From Oscillospiraceae bacterium (GTDB taxonomy: Bacteria > Bacillota_A > Clostridia > Oscillospirales > Ruminococcaceae), in assembly GCA_017523995.1 (NCBI GenBank), contig JAFWUX010000101.1, forward strand, positions 10,102 to 74,101: 64,000 nucleotides of DNA. Direction: 5' to 3'. Within the stretch, counting starts at the first letter, position 1. The number at the start of each line of letters is the position of its first letter. The position numbers and the translations under genes were made by a program. The notes beneath the pieces are model-generated. The model had not been told where the DNA came from. It worked only from the letters and a program-made list of their open reading frames with translations, and searched no databases. Shown piece after piece: positions 8,789 through 17,434 of this stretch.

Positions 8789-9888
8789 TTCGCTGCCTCC
8801 TTTTCCTTGAATTTGACCTGATACTGAATGAAGAATTCGCAGCCGATAATGAAGAAAATGATAATGCCTGTGATGATATCGGAGAAGGATTCATTCAGCG
8901 CGAACGCCGTCGAAATCTCTGTCGCGCCCTTTTCAAGGAACACGATCAGGAACGAGGTCAGGATCATGTAAACCGGATTGAACTTTGCAAGCCACGAGAC
9001 CATGATCGCGGTGAAGCCTCTGCCGCCTGCGGTATCGCGCGAGATTGTGTGGTCGGTTCCGGCAACAAGCAGCAGTCCTGCCATGCCGCAGACCGCGCCG
9101 GAAATCAGCATGGTGCGGAGAATGACTTTTTTGACCGGAATGCCGATATAGCGCGCGGTGTTTTCACTTTCGCCGACAACCGTGATTTCATAGCCGTGCT
9201 TGCTGTATTTGAGATAAACATACATCGCGACTGTAATCAGCAGCACGATGATGATATTGAGCAGATACTCGTGTCCGCCGAGCGAGGGCAGCCAGCCGGC
9301 ATGCGTTGCGCGGTTGATGACGCCGACCTGTCCCGAGCCCTTCGGCACGGACCATTTATACACGAAGAACGAGACAAGCTGAATCGCGATATAGTTCATC
9401 ATCAGCGTGAACAGCGTTTCGTTTGTCTGCCAGTGGGCACGGAAGAATGCCGGAATCAATGCCCAGACTGCGCCTGCCGCCACGCTGACAAGAATCATGA
9501 TGAGCAGCAGCAGCGGTGTCGGGATGGCATCGCCGCAGAGGATCATGCAGGCAGCCGATGCAAGTCCGCCGATCAGCACCTGTCCCTCCGCGCCGATGTT
9601 CCAGAAGCGCATCTTGAACGCCGGTGTCACGGCGAGCGAGACACAAAGCAGCATCGCGAGATTCTGCATCAGTCCCCAGATTCTGCGCTGTGTGCCGAAT
9701 GCGCCGTCGATCATTGTTGCGTAAATCTTCAGCGGGTTTTCCTTTGTCAGCAGGAATGCCGCCAGTCCGCTGATGACCAGTGCAAGGAGAATCGCTGCGG
9801 CACGGATGCACCACGCTTTCCACCAGACTATGCTGTCACGCTTTGCAATGTGGAACAGCGGCTCTTTTGTTGTCTGCGTCTGCGCCAT
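8785..9888 (-). CDS. BMP-family nucleoside ABC transporter permease (first subunit)
   Basis: 367 residues, strongly hydrophobic, with the conserved stretch FKMRFWNIGAEGQVLIGGLA of NupP/YufP-type permeases and a cytoplasmic coupling region near KYSKHGYEITVVGES. It starts one base into the ATPase stop codon (TGATG), so the three transporter genes are translationally coupled. It partners the other permease, the ATPase and the BMP lipoprotein. Confidence 0.88.
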   Translation of the reverse strand: MAQTQTTKEPLFHIAKRDSIVWWKAWCIRAAAILLALVISGLAAFLLTKENPLKIYATMIDGAFGTQRRIWGLMQNLAMLLCVSLAVTPAFKMRFWNIGAEGQVLIGGLASAACMILCGDAIPTPLLLLIMILVSVAAGAVWALIPAFFRAHWQTNETLFTLMMNYIAIQLVSFFVYKWSVPKGSGQVGVINRATHAGWLPSLGGHEYLLNIIIVLLITVAMYVYLKYSKHGYEITVVGESENTARYIGIPVKKVILRTMLISGAVCGMAGLLLVAGTDHTISRDTAGGRGFTAIMVSWLAKFNPVYMILTSFLIVFLEKGATEISTAFALNESFSDIITGIIIFFIIGCEFFIQYQVKFKEKEAAK

Positions 9889-11480
9889 CAGGCATCTCCT
9901 CCTTCCGCTGCGGCGTGCGCATAGGCATCCGCGGTGTTTTTCGTCATCATGAGGCCGATCTCCTCTTTTGTCGCCGTCCGCGCATCCACAATGCCGGAGA
10001 TGCTGCCGGAACTGATGACCATAATGCGGTCACAGAGTGCGAGCAGCACATCGAGATCCTCGCCGACAAAAATCACGGCGACGCCCTTCTCCTTCTGCTG
10101 ATTGAGCAGATTGTAGATCGTGAACGATGCGTTGATATCCAGTCCGCGGACGGGATACGCCGCCATCAGGACGGTCGGGGATGCGGCTATTTCGCGCCCG
10201 ACCAGAACCTTCTGCACATTGCCGCCGGAAAGTCTGCGCACCGGCGTATTCGCACTGGGCGTTGCGACCTCGAGATCCTTGATGATCTTCTCGGCGAGCG
10301 TGCGCGGATTTTTGCGCTCCAGAAAGACCGATTTGCCCTTCTTATAGCTGCGCAGCATGATGTTGTCCACAATATCCATATTGCCGACAAGTCCCATACC
10401 GAGGCGATCCTCCGGCACGAATGAAAGCCGGACGCCGAGCTCACGGATCTCAAGCGGCGTTTTGTCGCGCAGATCGTCTGTCTGATTCGTTTTCGGGTTG
10501 TGATAGAGAATTTTTCCGTTGACATGCTGCAGACCTGCAATCGCCTCGAGCAGCTCACGCTGTCCGCTGCCTGCGATGCCTGCAATGCCGAGAATCTCGC
10601 CCGAACGCGCCGTGAAGCTGACATGCCGCAGCAGCTCCGCGCCCTCACGGTTTCTGCAGGTGATGTCCTCAACCGTCAGGCGGTCTACGGGATTCTTCGG
10701 CTCGGAACGGTCGATATTCAGCGTGACCTTTTTGCCGACCATCATCTCTGTCAGCCTGCTCTCATCGGTCTCCGCGGTTTTGACTGTGCCGATATACTTT
10801 CCCTTGCAGAGCACTGCGACCTCATCCGAAAGCGAGAGCACCTCATGCAGCTTGTGCGTGATGATGATGATCGCTTTGCCGCTGTCCCGCATTCTGCGCA
10901 GAATCGCAAAGAGCTTCTGCGTCTCCTGCGGCGTCAGGACGGCGGTCGGTTCATCGAGAATCAGGATATCCGCGCCGCGGTAGAGCACCTTGATGATCTC
11001 GACGGTCTGCTTTTCCGAGACGGACATCTCGTAGATTTTCTTCTCCGGATCGAGATCAAAGCCATACTGCTCGCTGATTTCGCGGACACGCTTTGCAGCG
11101 CGGCGCAGACTGAATCTGCCCTCGTCCTCGAGTCCGAGCACGATGTTTTCCGTCGCTGAGAACACATCCACAAGCTTGAAATGCTGGTGAATCATGCCGA
11201 TCTGATAGCGGAATGCATCCTTCGGGGAACGGATGACAACCTCTTTGCCGTCTACAAAAATCTGACCCTGATCGGGATAGTAGATGCCAGCGATCATGTT
11301 CATCAGTGTGGTTTTGCCGCTGCCGTTTTCACCGAGCACCGAGAGAATCTCCCCGTGCTTCACGCTCAGGCTGACATGATCATTTGCGACAACGCTGCCG
11401 AATCGCTTGGTGATATTTTGCAGCCGGATCGCAGGCACATCACCCGCCGCTGCGGATGCGCCGTTCTTCGTTTCGTCCAT
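9888..11480 (-). CDS. Nucleoside ABC transporter ATPase with two ATP-binding domains
   Basis: 530 residues with two ABC domains, as in the NupO/YufO and RbsA groups. The first has a perfect Walker A (GENGSGKTT) and Walker B (ILILDEPTAVL). The second has a degenerate Walker A (GIAGSGQRE), a signature-like LSGGNVQK, and MAAYPVRGLD where Walker B would be, so it probably does not hydrolyse ATP efficiently; this asymmetry is normal in the family. I chose ATG 11480 because TTAGGAGA stands just upstream; longer frames lack a site. Confidence 0.9.
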   Translation of the reverse strand: MDETKNGASAAAGDVPAIRLQNITKRFGSVVANDHVSLSVKHGEILSVLGENGSGKTTLMNMIAGIYYPDQGQIFVDGKEVVIRSPKDAFRYQIGMIHQHFKLVDVFSATENIVLGLEDEGRFSLRRAAKRVREISEQYGFDLDPEKKIYEMSVSEKQTVEIIKVLYRGADILILDEPTAVLTPQETQKLFAILRRMRDSGKAIIIITHKLHEVLSLSDEVAVLCKGKYIGTVKTAETDESRLTEMMVGKKVTLNIDRSEPKNPVDRLTVEDITCRNREGAELLRHVSFTARSGEILGIAGIAGSGQRELLEAIAGLQHVNGKILYHNPKTNQTDDLRDKTPLEIRELGVRLSFVPEDRLGMGLVGNMDIVDNIMLRSYKKGKSVFLERKNPRTLAEKIIKDLEVATPSANTPVRRLSGGNVQKVLVGREIAASPTVLMAAYPVRGLDINASFTIYNLLNQQKEKGVAVIFVGEDLDVLLALCDRIMVISSGSISGIVDARTATKEEIGLMMTKNTADAYAHAAAEGGDA

Positions 11481-11501
11481 AGCAAATTCTCCTAACATGC
11501 A

Positions 11502-11538
11502 GAACAAATCAGGCAGGACAATTCGGAGTGCCCTGCCT
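11502..11538 (-). terminator. Intercistronic stem-loop between the BMP lipoprotein and ATPase genes
   Basis: On the minus strand AGGCAGGGCA pairs with TGTCCTGCCT around an 8-nt loop (one G-U pair) and is followed by GATTTGTT. Such a leaky terminator or 3'-end stabiliser after a binding-protein gene would let it be made in excess over the ATPase and permeases. Confidence 0.5.
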
Positions 11539-11556
11539 GTGAAAAATCCTCAGAGA

Positions 11557-12777
11557 TCAATACATCTCGTTGAGCGTTGTGATGCCGTCAATGCGCAGAT
11601 CAAAATACGGCGCAGAGCGGTATTCGGATTCATGGAAGTAGCCGTCCTTGATGACCTCGGTATCCGGCTCGTAGTTTGCGTCGGTATCGACATCCGCAAG
11701 ATACGATGTCAGATTCTCGCCGTTGACGGTGAAGTTCGCGGTATCGAAAACGTGAAGATCGCCGCTCTTGAGCTTTGCAGCCGCTTCGTCAATCGCTGCC
11801 TGTGTACCGGCTGCCGCTGCCTGCTCATTGACCTCTGTCAGCACAACCGAGCCGGTCGAAAGATCACCGGTCCAGTCCGCCTTGATGGTCTCGCCGTTGA
11901 GCACGCAGTTGATTGCGTAGACATAATACGGTGTCCAGTCAATGCGCGAGGAAACGATAAAGGTGTTCGGGCAGGCATCCTTTGTGGAGCCGTTGTAGGA
12001 GATGTTCGGCACGCCGGCGTTCTCGCAGGCGGTCGGAGCACCCATGGAGTCCGCATGCTGCGAGATCAGCACACAGCCCTGATTGAGCAGCGTGGTTGCT
12101 GCCTCCTTTTCCGCGGTCTCATCATACCACGAACCGGTGAACTGGACTTTCATCGTTGTGCTCGGGCAGACGGACTTTGCACCGAGATAGAACGAAGTGT
12201 AGCCGGAGATCACCTCTGCGTAGGTATACGCGCCGACATAACCCATGACGGCTTCATCCGCCTTGATTGTGCCCGCTTCGATCATCTCATTGAGCTTCAT
12301 GCCTGCCGCGATTCCGGCAAGATATCTGCCCTGATAGATGGATGCGAAGGCATCGTGGAAGTTATCCTTTTTCTCGGTGTGTGCGAGTGTGCCGGTCGCG
12401 TGGCAGAACTGCACATCCGGATTTGCTTCTGCCGCTTCGAGCAGATACGGCTCATGTCCGAAGGAATCTGCAAAAATGATGTTGCAGCCGCGGTCTGCGA
12501 GATCGGCAGCCGCCTCCTTGCACTCGTTGGACTCCGGAATATTCTTCTTGATGATCACCTGATCATCGGAAAGACCGAGCTGCTTCTTCGCCTCATCCAT
12601 CGCCTTGAGGAAGTTGAGGTCATAGGTCGAGTTCTCGTCATGCAGGCAGATCAGACCGACCTTGATTGAACTCTGGGTCGCCTCCCCTGCACCGCCGTTC
12701 TCACCGCAGGATGCCAGTCCCATGCAGAGTGCGCCTGCGAGCATTGCAGATGTCATACGGATCATTTTGCTTTTCAT
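11557..12777 (-). CDS. BMP-family nucleoside-binding lipoprotein
   Basis: 406 residues with a lipoprotein signal (lipobox LASC). The mature part follows the BMP/Med pattern: VGLICLHDENSTYDLNFLKAM, DRGCNIIFADSFGHEPYLLEAA, FCHATGT, and GRYLAGIAAGMKLNEMI. It should capture nucleosides outside the membrane and deliver them to the permease pair. GAGGAG precedes the ATG. A stable intercistronic hairpin separates it from xpt. Confidence 0.9.
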   Translation of the reverse strand: MKSKMIRMTSAMLAGALCMGLASCGENGGAGEATQSSIKVGLICLHDENSTYDLNFLKAMDEAKKQLGLSDDQVIIKKNIPESNECKEAAADLADRGCNIIFADSFGHEPYLLEAAEANPDVQFCHATGTLAHTEKKDNFHDAFASIYQGRYLAGIAAGMKLNEMIEAGTIKADEAVMGYVGAYTYAEVISGYTSFYLGAKSVCPSTTMKVQFTGSWYDETAEKEAATTLLNQGCVLISQHADSMGAPTACENAGVPNISYNGSTKDACPNTFIVSSRIDWTPYYVYAINCVLNGETIKADWTGDLSTGSVVLTEVNEQAAAAGTQAAIDEAAAKLKSGDLHVFDTANFTVNGENLTSYLADVDTDANYEPDTEVIKDGYFHESEYRSAPYFDLRIDGITTLNEMY

Positions 12778-12799
12778 TTGAAACTCCTCTTTCTGATAA

Positions 12800-12849
12800 A
12801 TTCTGATGCAGCGGAGCCGTCATGCGGCAGGCTGCACGGTACACAGAAT
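12800..12849 (-). other. Intercistronic RNA hairpin between xpt and the BMP gene
   Basis: On the minus strand a three-part stem can form: ATTCTG/CAGAAT outside, GCAGC/GCTGC in the middle and GCCG/CGGC inside around CATGA. No T run follows, so it is more likely an mRNA stability or processing element than a terminator. Confidence 0.45.
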
Positions 12850-12853
12850 CATT

Positions 12854-13429
12854 TTACTGTTCGCGGAACCGGATGCCGTTTTCGTCCATCTGATCAACGA
12901 TTGCGAGCGACTCCACGCGCATACCGGATGCACGCAGCTTTCTGCCGCCCTCCTGAAATCCCTTTTCAATCACGATCGCGGCACCGACGGCGGTTGCGCC
13001 TGCCTGCCGGATCAGATCACAGAGCCCCTCGACGGCTGCGCCGTTTGCGAGAAAATCATCGACGATCAGCACTCTGTCGGTCTCCTTCAGATATTCGCGC
13101 TCCACCACAACGGTGTAATCCGTGCCGTGGGTGTAGGAATGCACGAGCGTCTGATAGAGCACGCCGGAGACATTGCTGGTGCGGTGCTTTTTGGCAAACA
13201 GCACCGGCACATGCATATGCGCACCGGCTGCAACCGCAATGGCAATGCCGGAGGATTCAATCGTCAGAATCTTTGTGACGGCATCCCCCTGAAAGCGGTT
13301 CGCGATCTCTGCACCGAGCGACATCATCAGGTCCGGATCCATCTGGTGATTGAGAAACGATGAGACCTTGAGCACCGGTCCGGGCAGGATCCTGCCCTCT
13401 GCGAGAATTTTCTCCTCAAGAAACTTCAT
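12854..13429 (-). CDS. xpt: Xanthine phosphoribosyltransferase
   Basis: 191 residues, the normal length for Xpt, which converts xanthine and PRPP to XMP in purine salvage. The type I PRTase PRPP loop is RVLIVDDFLANGAAV, and the N-terminus MKFLEEKILAEGRILPG is typical. AAGGGGG precedes the ATG. It heads an operon with a BMP-type importer, so uptake and salvage of purines appear to be made together. The leader carries a terminator (see 13460-13499). Confidence 0.94.
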   Translation of the reverse strand: MKFLEEKILAEGRILPGPVLKVSSFLNHQMDPDLMMSLGAEIANRFQGDAVTKILTIESSGIAIAVAAGAHMHVPVLFAKKHRTSNVSGVLYQTLVHSYTHGTDYTVVVEREYLKETDRVLIVDDFLANGAAVEGLCDLIRQAGATAVGAAIVIEKGFQEGGRKLRASGMRVESLAIVDQMDENGIRFREQ

Positions 13430-13459
13430 AGAATGCCCCCTTCCGGCAAATCTGAAAAC

Positions 13460-13499
13460 AAAAAACCAGACTATTGAAAACGCTTGTCCAATTGTCCGG
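13460..13499 (-). terminator. Intrinsic terminator (attenuator) inside the xpt leader
   Basis: On the minus strand CCGGACAATTG pairs with CAATAGTCTGG (11 positions, one mismatch, one G-U) around a 12-nt loop, followed by six T. It lies between the promoter and the xpt start, so readthrough must be controlled or partial. Confidence 0.65.
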
Positions 13500-13522
13500 C
13501 TCCGGTTCTATTCCATACTTTA

Positions 13523-13551
13523 ATTATATCGAAAACTGTCGAAAAATGCAA
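13523..13551 (-). promoter_or_regulatory. Promoter of the xpt-transporter operon
   Basis: TTGCAT (13546-13551), a 17-nt spacer and a perfect TATAAT (13523-13528) on the minus strand. It predicts a leader of about 85 nt before xpt. Confidence 0.75.
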
Positions 13552-13611
13552 GACGGCATTACAGCGAATTTGCATGAATTTCCTACCAAAATTTGAACAC
13601 CCTGCACAAAG

Positions 13612-13790
13612 GCGGGCAGTGCCCACTTCCAATTTGCTAAAGGTCTGTTTTGTGTTTGCCGGTTTCATTATGTGTTTTTGAATCAATCGCAGCGGGCAGT
13701 GCCCGCCTCCAATTTGCTAAAGGTCTGTTTTGTGTTTGCCGGTTTCATTATGTGTTTTTGAATCAATCGCAGCGGGCAGTGCCCGCCTCC
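13612..13790. repeat. 80-bp tandem repeats with palindromic core, block 1
   Basis: Units start at 13612, 13692 and 13772 (the last is truncated), with an exact 80-bp period. Each unit opens with the palindrome GCGGGCAGTGCCCGC and then has TTTGCTAAAGGTCTG, TTTTGTGTTTGCCGG and TTTTTGAATCAATCGCA. The same unit recurs inverted at 60346-60616. Short frames across it look spurious. From 13791 to 13960 no gene is seen. Confidence 0.9.
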
Positions 13791-13960
13791 ATATGTCTAC
13801 AGCTGTCCAAGAACCATTCCTGTATTGAGCACAGACTCTTTTCAGTTTCAATTCTCATATCATACCGAGTATTGCATACCCTCAGACCATCGCGCCAAAT
13901 AGCAGCATGGTTCTCCGTCAGCTATAGAATAACGGCTGTGGGCAGTGCCGACCGGAGTAC

Positions 13961-13989
13961 TTGCATTTTCTGCGGAAACATGCTATAAT
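13961..13989 (+). promoter_or_regulatory. Promoter of the first alanine/glycine symporter gene
   Basis: TTGCAT (13961-13966), 17-nt spacer, TATAAT (13984-13989), 85 nt before the chosen start. Confidence 0.75.
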
Positions 13990-14073
13990 ATTAGCTGACA
14001 CTGAAAGAAACCGACATACCCTGCCGGCTTTTTTCATACGCAAATCCAAAACGAAAGGAATTTGAAAAGCGAT

Positions 14074-15594
14074 ATGCTGCAATCACTTCTCAGAACCATT
14101 GAAGCAGTCAACGACTTTCTGAACGGTGTTGTCTGGGGCTGGCCGGTCATTATCCTGATCCTCGGCACCGGCATCCTGCTGACTGTCCGCACCGGATTTT
14201 TACAGGTCACGCACTTCGGAGAATCCCTGAACACCACGATCATTCCGGCACTGAAAAGCCTCGGAAAGAAACGTGAGGCCGATTCACGCGTCAAGTCCGT
14301 CTCACAGTTTGAGGCGTTCTCGACGGCGATCTCCGGAACGGTCGGCACCGGCAATATCATCGGCGTTGTCTCCGCAATCCTCACCGGCGGACCGGGCGCG
14401 GTCTTCTGGATGTGGATCTCGGCATTCTTCGGCATGGTGACAAACTACTCCGAAAACGTGCTCGGTCTTTACTTCCGCAAAAAGGATTCGCATGGCAACC
14501 TCTCGGGCGGCTCCTTCTATTACATCGCGAACGGCATGAAGCAGAAGTGGCTCGGCTACTGCGCTGCGGTCTTCTGCGTTTTTGCGGCGATCGGCATGAG
14601 CGGCGTGCAGACAAACAAAATCTCCGGTACGCTGAGCGAAGCCCTTGCACGCGCACAGCTCGTCACCGATACAACCGGCATCCGCTTTATCATCGGTATT
14701 GCAGTCGCTGTGATCGCTGGTCTGATCATCCTCGGCGGCATTCAGCGCATCGGCAAGGTCGCCTCGATGCTCGTCCCATTTATGTCGCTGCTGTTCATTG
14801 TCATGTCGCTGATTACCCTCGGCAAGCATGCCACGGCTATCCCGCATACATTCGCGATGATCTTCGGCAAGGCGTTCAGTTTCCGCGCAGCAGGCGGCGG
14901 CGTCCTCGGATACACCTTTGCAACGGTCATCAAAAAAGGCATGGCGCGCGGTGTCTTCTCGAATGAGGCAGGTCTCGGCTCCTCGGTCATCGCGCACTCC
15001 GCATCGGAGACGCGCGAGCCGGTCAAGCAGGGACTCTGGGGCGTCTTTGAGGTGTTCTTTGATACGTTCATCATCTGCACACTGACCTCGCTCAGCTTCC
15101 TGACAACCTTTGAGCCTGAATCGCTCTCCGGCGATCTGGAGGATACGGCGATGTCAATGGCACTGTTCTCCGAAAACTACGGCGGATTCGGTGTCGCGGT
15201 GTTCTCGCTGATCCTGCCGCTGTTCGCATTCACAACCATCATGGCGTGGTCCTATTACGGCGAGAAGGCGGTGGAATTCTGCTTCGGCAGACTGCCCGAG
15301 GAAAAGCGCCGCATTCCGGTCAAGGTGTTCAAGATCCTGTACATCGTGCTGATTGCGTTCTCTGCAACGATCCACAGCGAGCTCATCTGGGCGATTGACG
15401 ATACCTTCAACGGGCTCATGGCTGTCCCGAACCTGATCTGTCTGGTTGCACTGAGCGGGCTGGTCGCGAAGATCACGAAAAACTATTTCAACCGCAAAAA
15501 GGGCGCGGACATCGAGCCGATGCTCTCCGCCTATCCGGAAATGAACGAGGAATTCAAGCAGGATATCCTCACGCAGAATCAGGAAATGAAATAA
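14074..15594 (+). CDS. Alanine/glycine:cation symporter (AGCS family)
   Basis: 506 residues, polytopic. Family marks are FLQVTHFGESLN, SAISGTVGTGNIIGV-like sequence, AVFWMWISAFFGMVTNYSENVLG and the signature GVFSNEAGLGSS. It imports alanine or glycine with Na+ (or H+). The start is uncertain: ATG 14074 opens a typical family N-terminus, while a TTG at 14062 lies only 1-2 nt from GAAAGGAA; I prefer the ATG. It is monocistronic, with its own promoter and terminator. A diverged paralogue lies at 18916-20223. Confidence 0.92.
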   Translation: MLQSLLRTIEAVNDFLNGVVWGWPVIILILGTGILLTVRTGFLQVTHFGESLNTTIIPALKSLGKKREADSRVKSVSQFEAFSTAISGTVGTGNIIGVVSAILTGGPGAVFWMWISAFFGMVTNYSENVLGLYFRKKDSHGNLSGGSFYYIANGMKQKWLGYCAAVFCVFAAIGMSGVQTNKISGTLSEALARAQLVTDTTGIRFIIGIAVAVIAGLIILGGIQRIGKVASMLVPFMSLLFIVMSLITLGKHATAIPHTFAMIFGKAFSFRAAGGGVLGYTFATVIKKGMARGVFSNEAGLGSSVIAHSASETREPVKQGLWGVFEVFFDTFIICTLTSLSFLTTFEPESLSGDLEDTAMSMALFSENYGGFGVAVFSLILPLFAFTTIMAWSYYGEKAVEFCFGRLPEEKRRIPVKVFKILYIVLIAFSATIHSELIWAIDDTFNGLMAVPNLICLVALSGLVAKITKNYFNRKKGADIEPMLSAYPEMNEEFKQDILTQNQEMK

Positions 15595-15598
15595 GCAA

Positions 15599-15638
15599 AA
15601 CCGCTGACCTGTTTGCACAGATCAGCGGTTCTTTTTTT
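15599..15638. terminator. Terminator between symporter gene and convergent anti-sigma gene
   Basis: Stem AACCGCTGA / TCAGCGGTT with a 14-nt loop is followed by a run of seven T on the plus strand. Confidence 0.8.
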
Positions 15639-16293
15639 ACTGCGGCTTTTCGCCCCAGAGCACATATTCCTGATCGTTGACATCATCATAGTAGAAGATA
15701 TAGCTGATGTCTGTCATATCGCGGGTAATCTCAAAACGCAGCTCCTTCTGCGGAATCTGGAACGGCTCGAGCTTTGCGATCCGCAGCATTTTCAGCGTAT
15801 AGCCATAGCCTGCCTTCTGCATGCGGTCAAATTCCTGCCCCTTGTAGCCCATGTGTCCCCCGTTCTTCGAGCTGAGCGTCGGGTACACATACGCGGAAAG
15901 TGCCGCCGCATTGTCCTTCATACAGAACCAGAGCTTTCCGTTCTCATCCTCCTCAACCCAGACGTTCTCCGCCAGATTGTATTTTTCGTAGTCCATGGAG
16001 CAGTCCGTCACGGCGTAAATATAACCGCCGAACAGCGCTGCCGCCGCAAGCACAGTGCAGATCAGCGCTACCGCGACCTTGCCGAGTTTCAGACGCTTTT
16101 TGATTTTCTTCACAGCGGAAATATCTGTCTCTGCTGCAATCGCGACCTTCTGATTGATCTTTTTCAGCATCTCCGTGCATTCCGGGCAGGCTGCCAGATG
16201 CTCGTTGACATATTTGCGGCTTTCCTCGCTGCATACGCCGTCTGCATAGAGCGGCAGCAGGTCACGGATCATATCACAATTATTTTTGCTCAT
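15637..16293 (-). CDS. Anti-sigma factor with zinc-finger (zf-HC2-like) domain
   Basis: 218 residues. The N-terminus has the anti-sigma zinc motif: CDMIRDLLPLYADGVCS, then HLAACPEC (H-x3-C-x2-C). A basic stretch and one membrane helix (about residues 72-93) follow, then an extracytoplasmic domain of about 120 residues. It should hold the ECF sigma encoded just upstream in an inactive form. The ATG overlaps the sigma stop by 4 nt. Confidence 0.85.
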   Translation of the reverse strand: MSKNNCDMIRDLLPLYADGVCSEESRKYVNEHLAACPECTEMLKKINQKVAIAAETDISAVKKIKKRLKLGKVAVALICTVLAAAALFGGYIYAVTDCSMDYEKYNLAENVWVEEDENGKLWFCMKDNAAALSAYVYPTLSSKNGGHMGYKGQEFDRMQKAGYGYTLKMLRIAKLEPFQIPQKELRFEITRDMTDISYIFYYDDVNDQEYVLWGEKPQ

Positions 16294-16775
16294 TTTGATT
16301 CCTCCAATGCTTCAATGATTGCAAGCTTTGCGCGGTGAAATGTCACACGCGCCCACGATTCCGTTTTTCCGAACAGATCGCCGATCTGCCGGAAGGACAG
16401 CTCCCCGAACACACGCAGGGAAAATACTTCCTTCTGCGGGTCTTTCATCCCGTGCAGAATCCGGTGAATCTGCATCGCCTGCTCGCTGTCCGCTAAGTGA
16501 TCTTCAACGGATACATGCGGATCGGCTTCGGATTCGGGGATTTCATTGCCTGTCAGATGCTTCTGCTTTTTGCAGTGCGAAAGATAGAGATTTTTCGCAA
16601 TCTGACAGAGCCACACACGCACATCACAGTCGCCGCGGAATGTTCCGGCGGTTTTGAGTGCGCGGAAAAAGGTTTCCTGCGTCAGCTCCTCCGCGAGCGA
16701 TTCGTCGCGTGAAACCGAGCACAGATAGAGGTATACATCGTGAAAATATGTGTTGTAAAGCGCTTCAACATCCAA
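16290..16775 (-). CDS. ECF RNA polymerase sigma factor
   Basis: 161 residues. Region 2: ESLAEELTQETFFRALKTAGTF, and VRVWLCQIAKNLYLSH. Region 4: DPQKEVFSLRVFGELSFRQIG and a final helix-turn-helix. I place the start at TTG 16775 because GGGAGG stands about 7 nt before it; an ATG at 16799 in the same frame has no good site and lies against the candidate promoter. It pairs with the zinc anti-sigma gene downstream. Confidence 0.88.
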   Translation of the reverse strand: MDVEALYNTYFHDVYLYLCSVSRDESLAEELTQETFFRALKTAGTFRGDCDVRVWLCQIAKNLYLSHCKKQKHLTGNEIPESEADPHVSVEDHLADSEQAMQIHRILHGMKDPQKEVFSLRVFGELSFRQIGDLFGKTESWARVTFHRAKLAIIEALEESK

Positions 16776-16801
16776 AGGTTTTCCCTCCCTTCTGTCCATA
16801 A

Positions 16802-16826
16802 GACTGCGATCACACGGATTCGTTAC
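16802..16826 (-). promoter_or_regulatory. Candidate ECF-type promoter for the second sigma pair
   Basis: On the minus strand GTAAC (16822-16826) and GTC (16802-16804) are 17 nt apart, close to the arrangement before the first sigma gene. If used, the transcript begins near the TTG start region. Tentative. Confidence 0.33.
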
Positions 16827-16875
16827 AAAAAAACTGAAAAAAATTTTTGATGAGTCAAAATGATTGCAATACCAC

Positions 16876-16913
16876 TGAAAACGGCGCACGGATATCGGAA
16901 CTCCGTGCGCCGT
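16876..16913 (-). terminator. Terminator of the FAD dehydrogenase/membrane protein operon
   Basis: A perfect 12-bp stem ACGGCGCACGGA / TCCGTGCGCCGT on the minus strand is followed by TTTTC. Confidence 0.8.
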
Positions 16914-16921
16914 GATTGATA

Positions 16922-17404
16922 TTATTCCGGTCTGTGATCAGGGGCTGCACCGGGCGTGATGCCGTTTGCTTTCAGCACGAGTTTGAGGTACAGCGGTTTT
17001 AAGATGAAGATGATCACATAGCCGATCAGAAGCGACAGAATCAGCGAGCCGAGGAACATCCCGAGAAACGGCGCCGAGCCGCCCGCTCGCTTCATCTGCA
17101 TATATCCGAAAATTGTCTGGGCAAGCGTGATGACCGGCGTATAGATCAGATCCGAGAGCAGGCTCGTGACCGCATTGCCGCCGAGTGTGCGATGGTCAAT
17201 CCCGAGCTTTGCGCAGAATGACTGCTCCAGCTTCGGCATCGGGACAAGCAGCCCGATGATGATGCTGATCACTGCACTGATCAGAAAGCTCAGCAGAAAC
17301 GCCGGAACCGTAAAATGTCCCGCGTGGAGCGTGCCGAACAGCGACAGACAAAGGCTCAGGGAAAGCCCCATGAGCACTCCCATTTGCAAACCGACTTTTT
17401 TCAT
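16922..17404 (-). CDS. Small integral membrane protein of unknown function
   Basis: 160 residues with four hydrophobic segments (about 5-22, 30-55, 80-100 and 115-138) arranged as two similar halves, each starting with a glycine/leucine-rich helix. The style recalls DUF2798-type proteins, but I cannot make a firm assignment. GGGAGG precedes the ATG. It begins 30 nt after the FAD dehydrogenase gene and probably shares its transcript. Confidence 0.65.
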   Translation of the reverse strand: MKKVGLQMGVLMGLSLSLCLSLFGTLHAGHFTVPAFLLSFLISAVISIIIGLLVPMPKLEQSFCAKLGIDHRTLGGNAVTSLLSDLIYTPVITLAQTIFGYMQMKRAGGSAPFLGMFLGSLILSLLIGYVIIFILKPLYLKLVLKANGITPGAAPDHRPE

Positions 17405-17434
17405 TTTCCGTTCCTCCCAAAATCAACAACTATT

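Noticed and set aside
13430..13551. Purine riboswitch before xpt
   Set aside because: The expected conserved core between the P1 stem halves and the two loop motifs is absent, and the leader is too short before the terminator.
13612..13790. CRISPR array
   Set aside because: The 80-bp units follow each other without unique spacers, and there are no cas genes.
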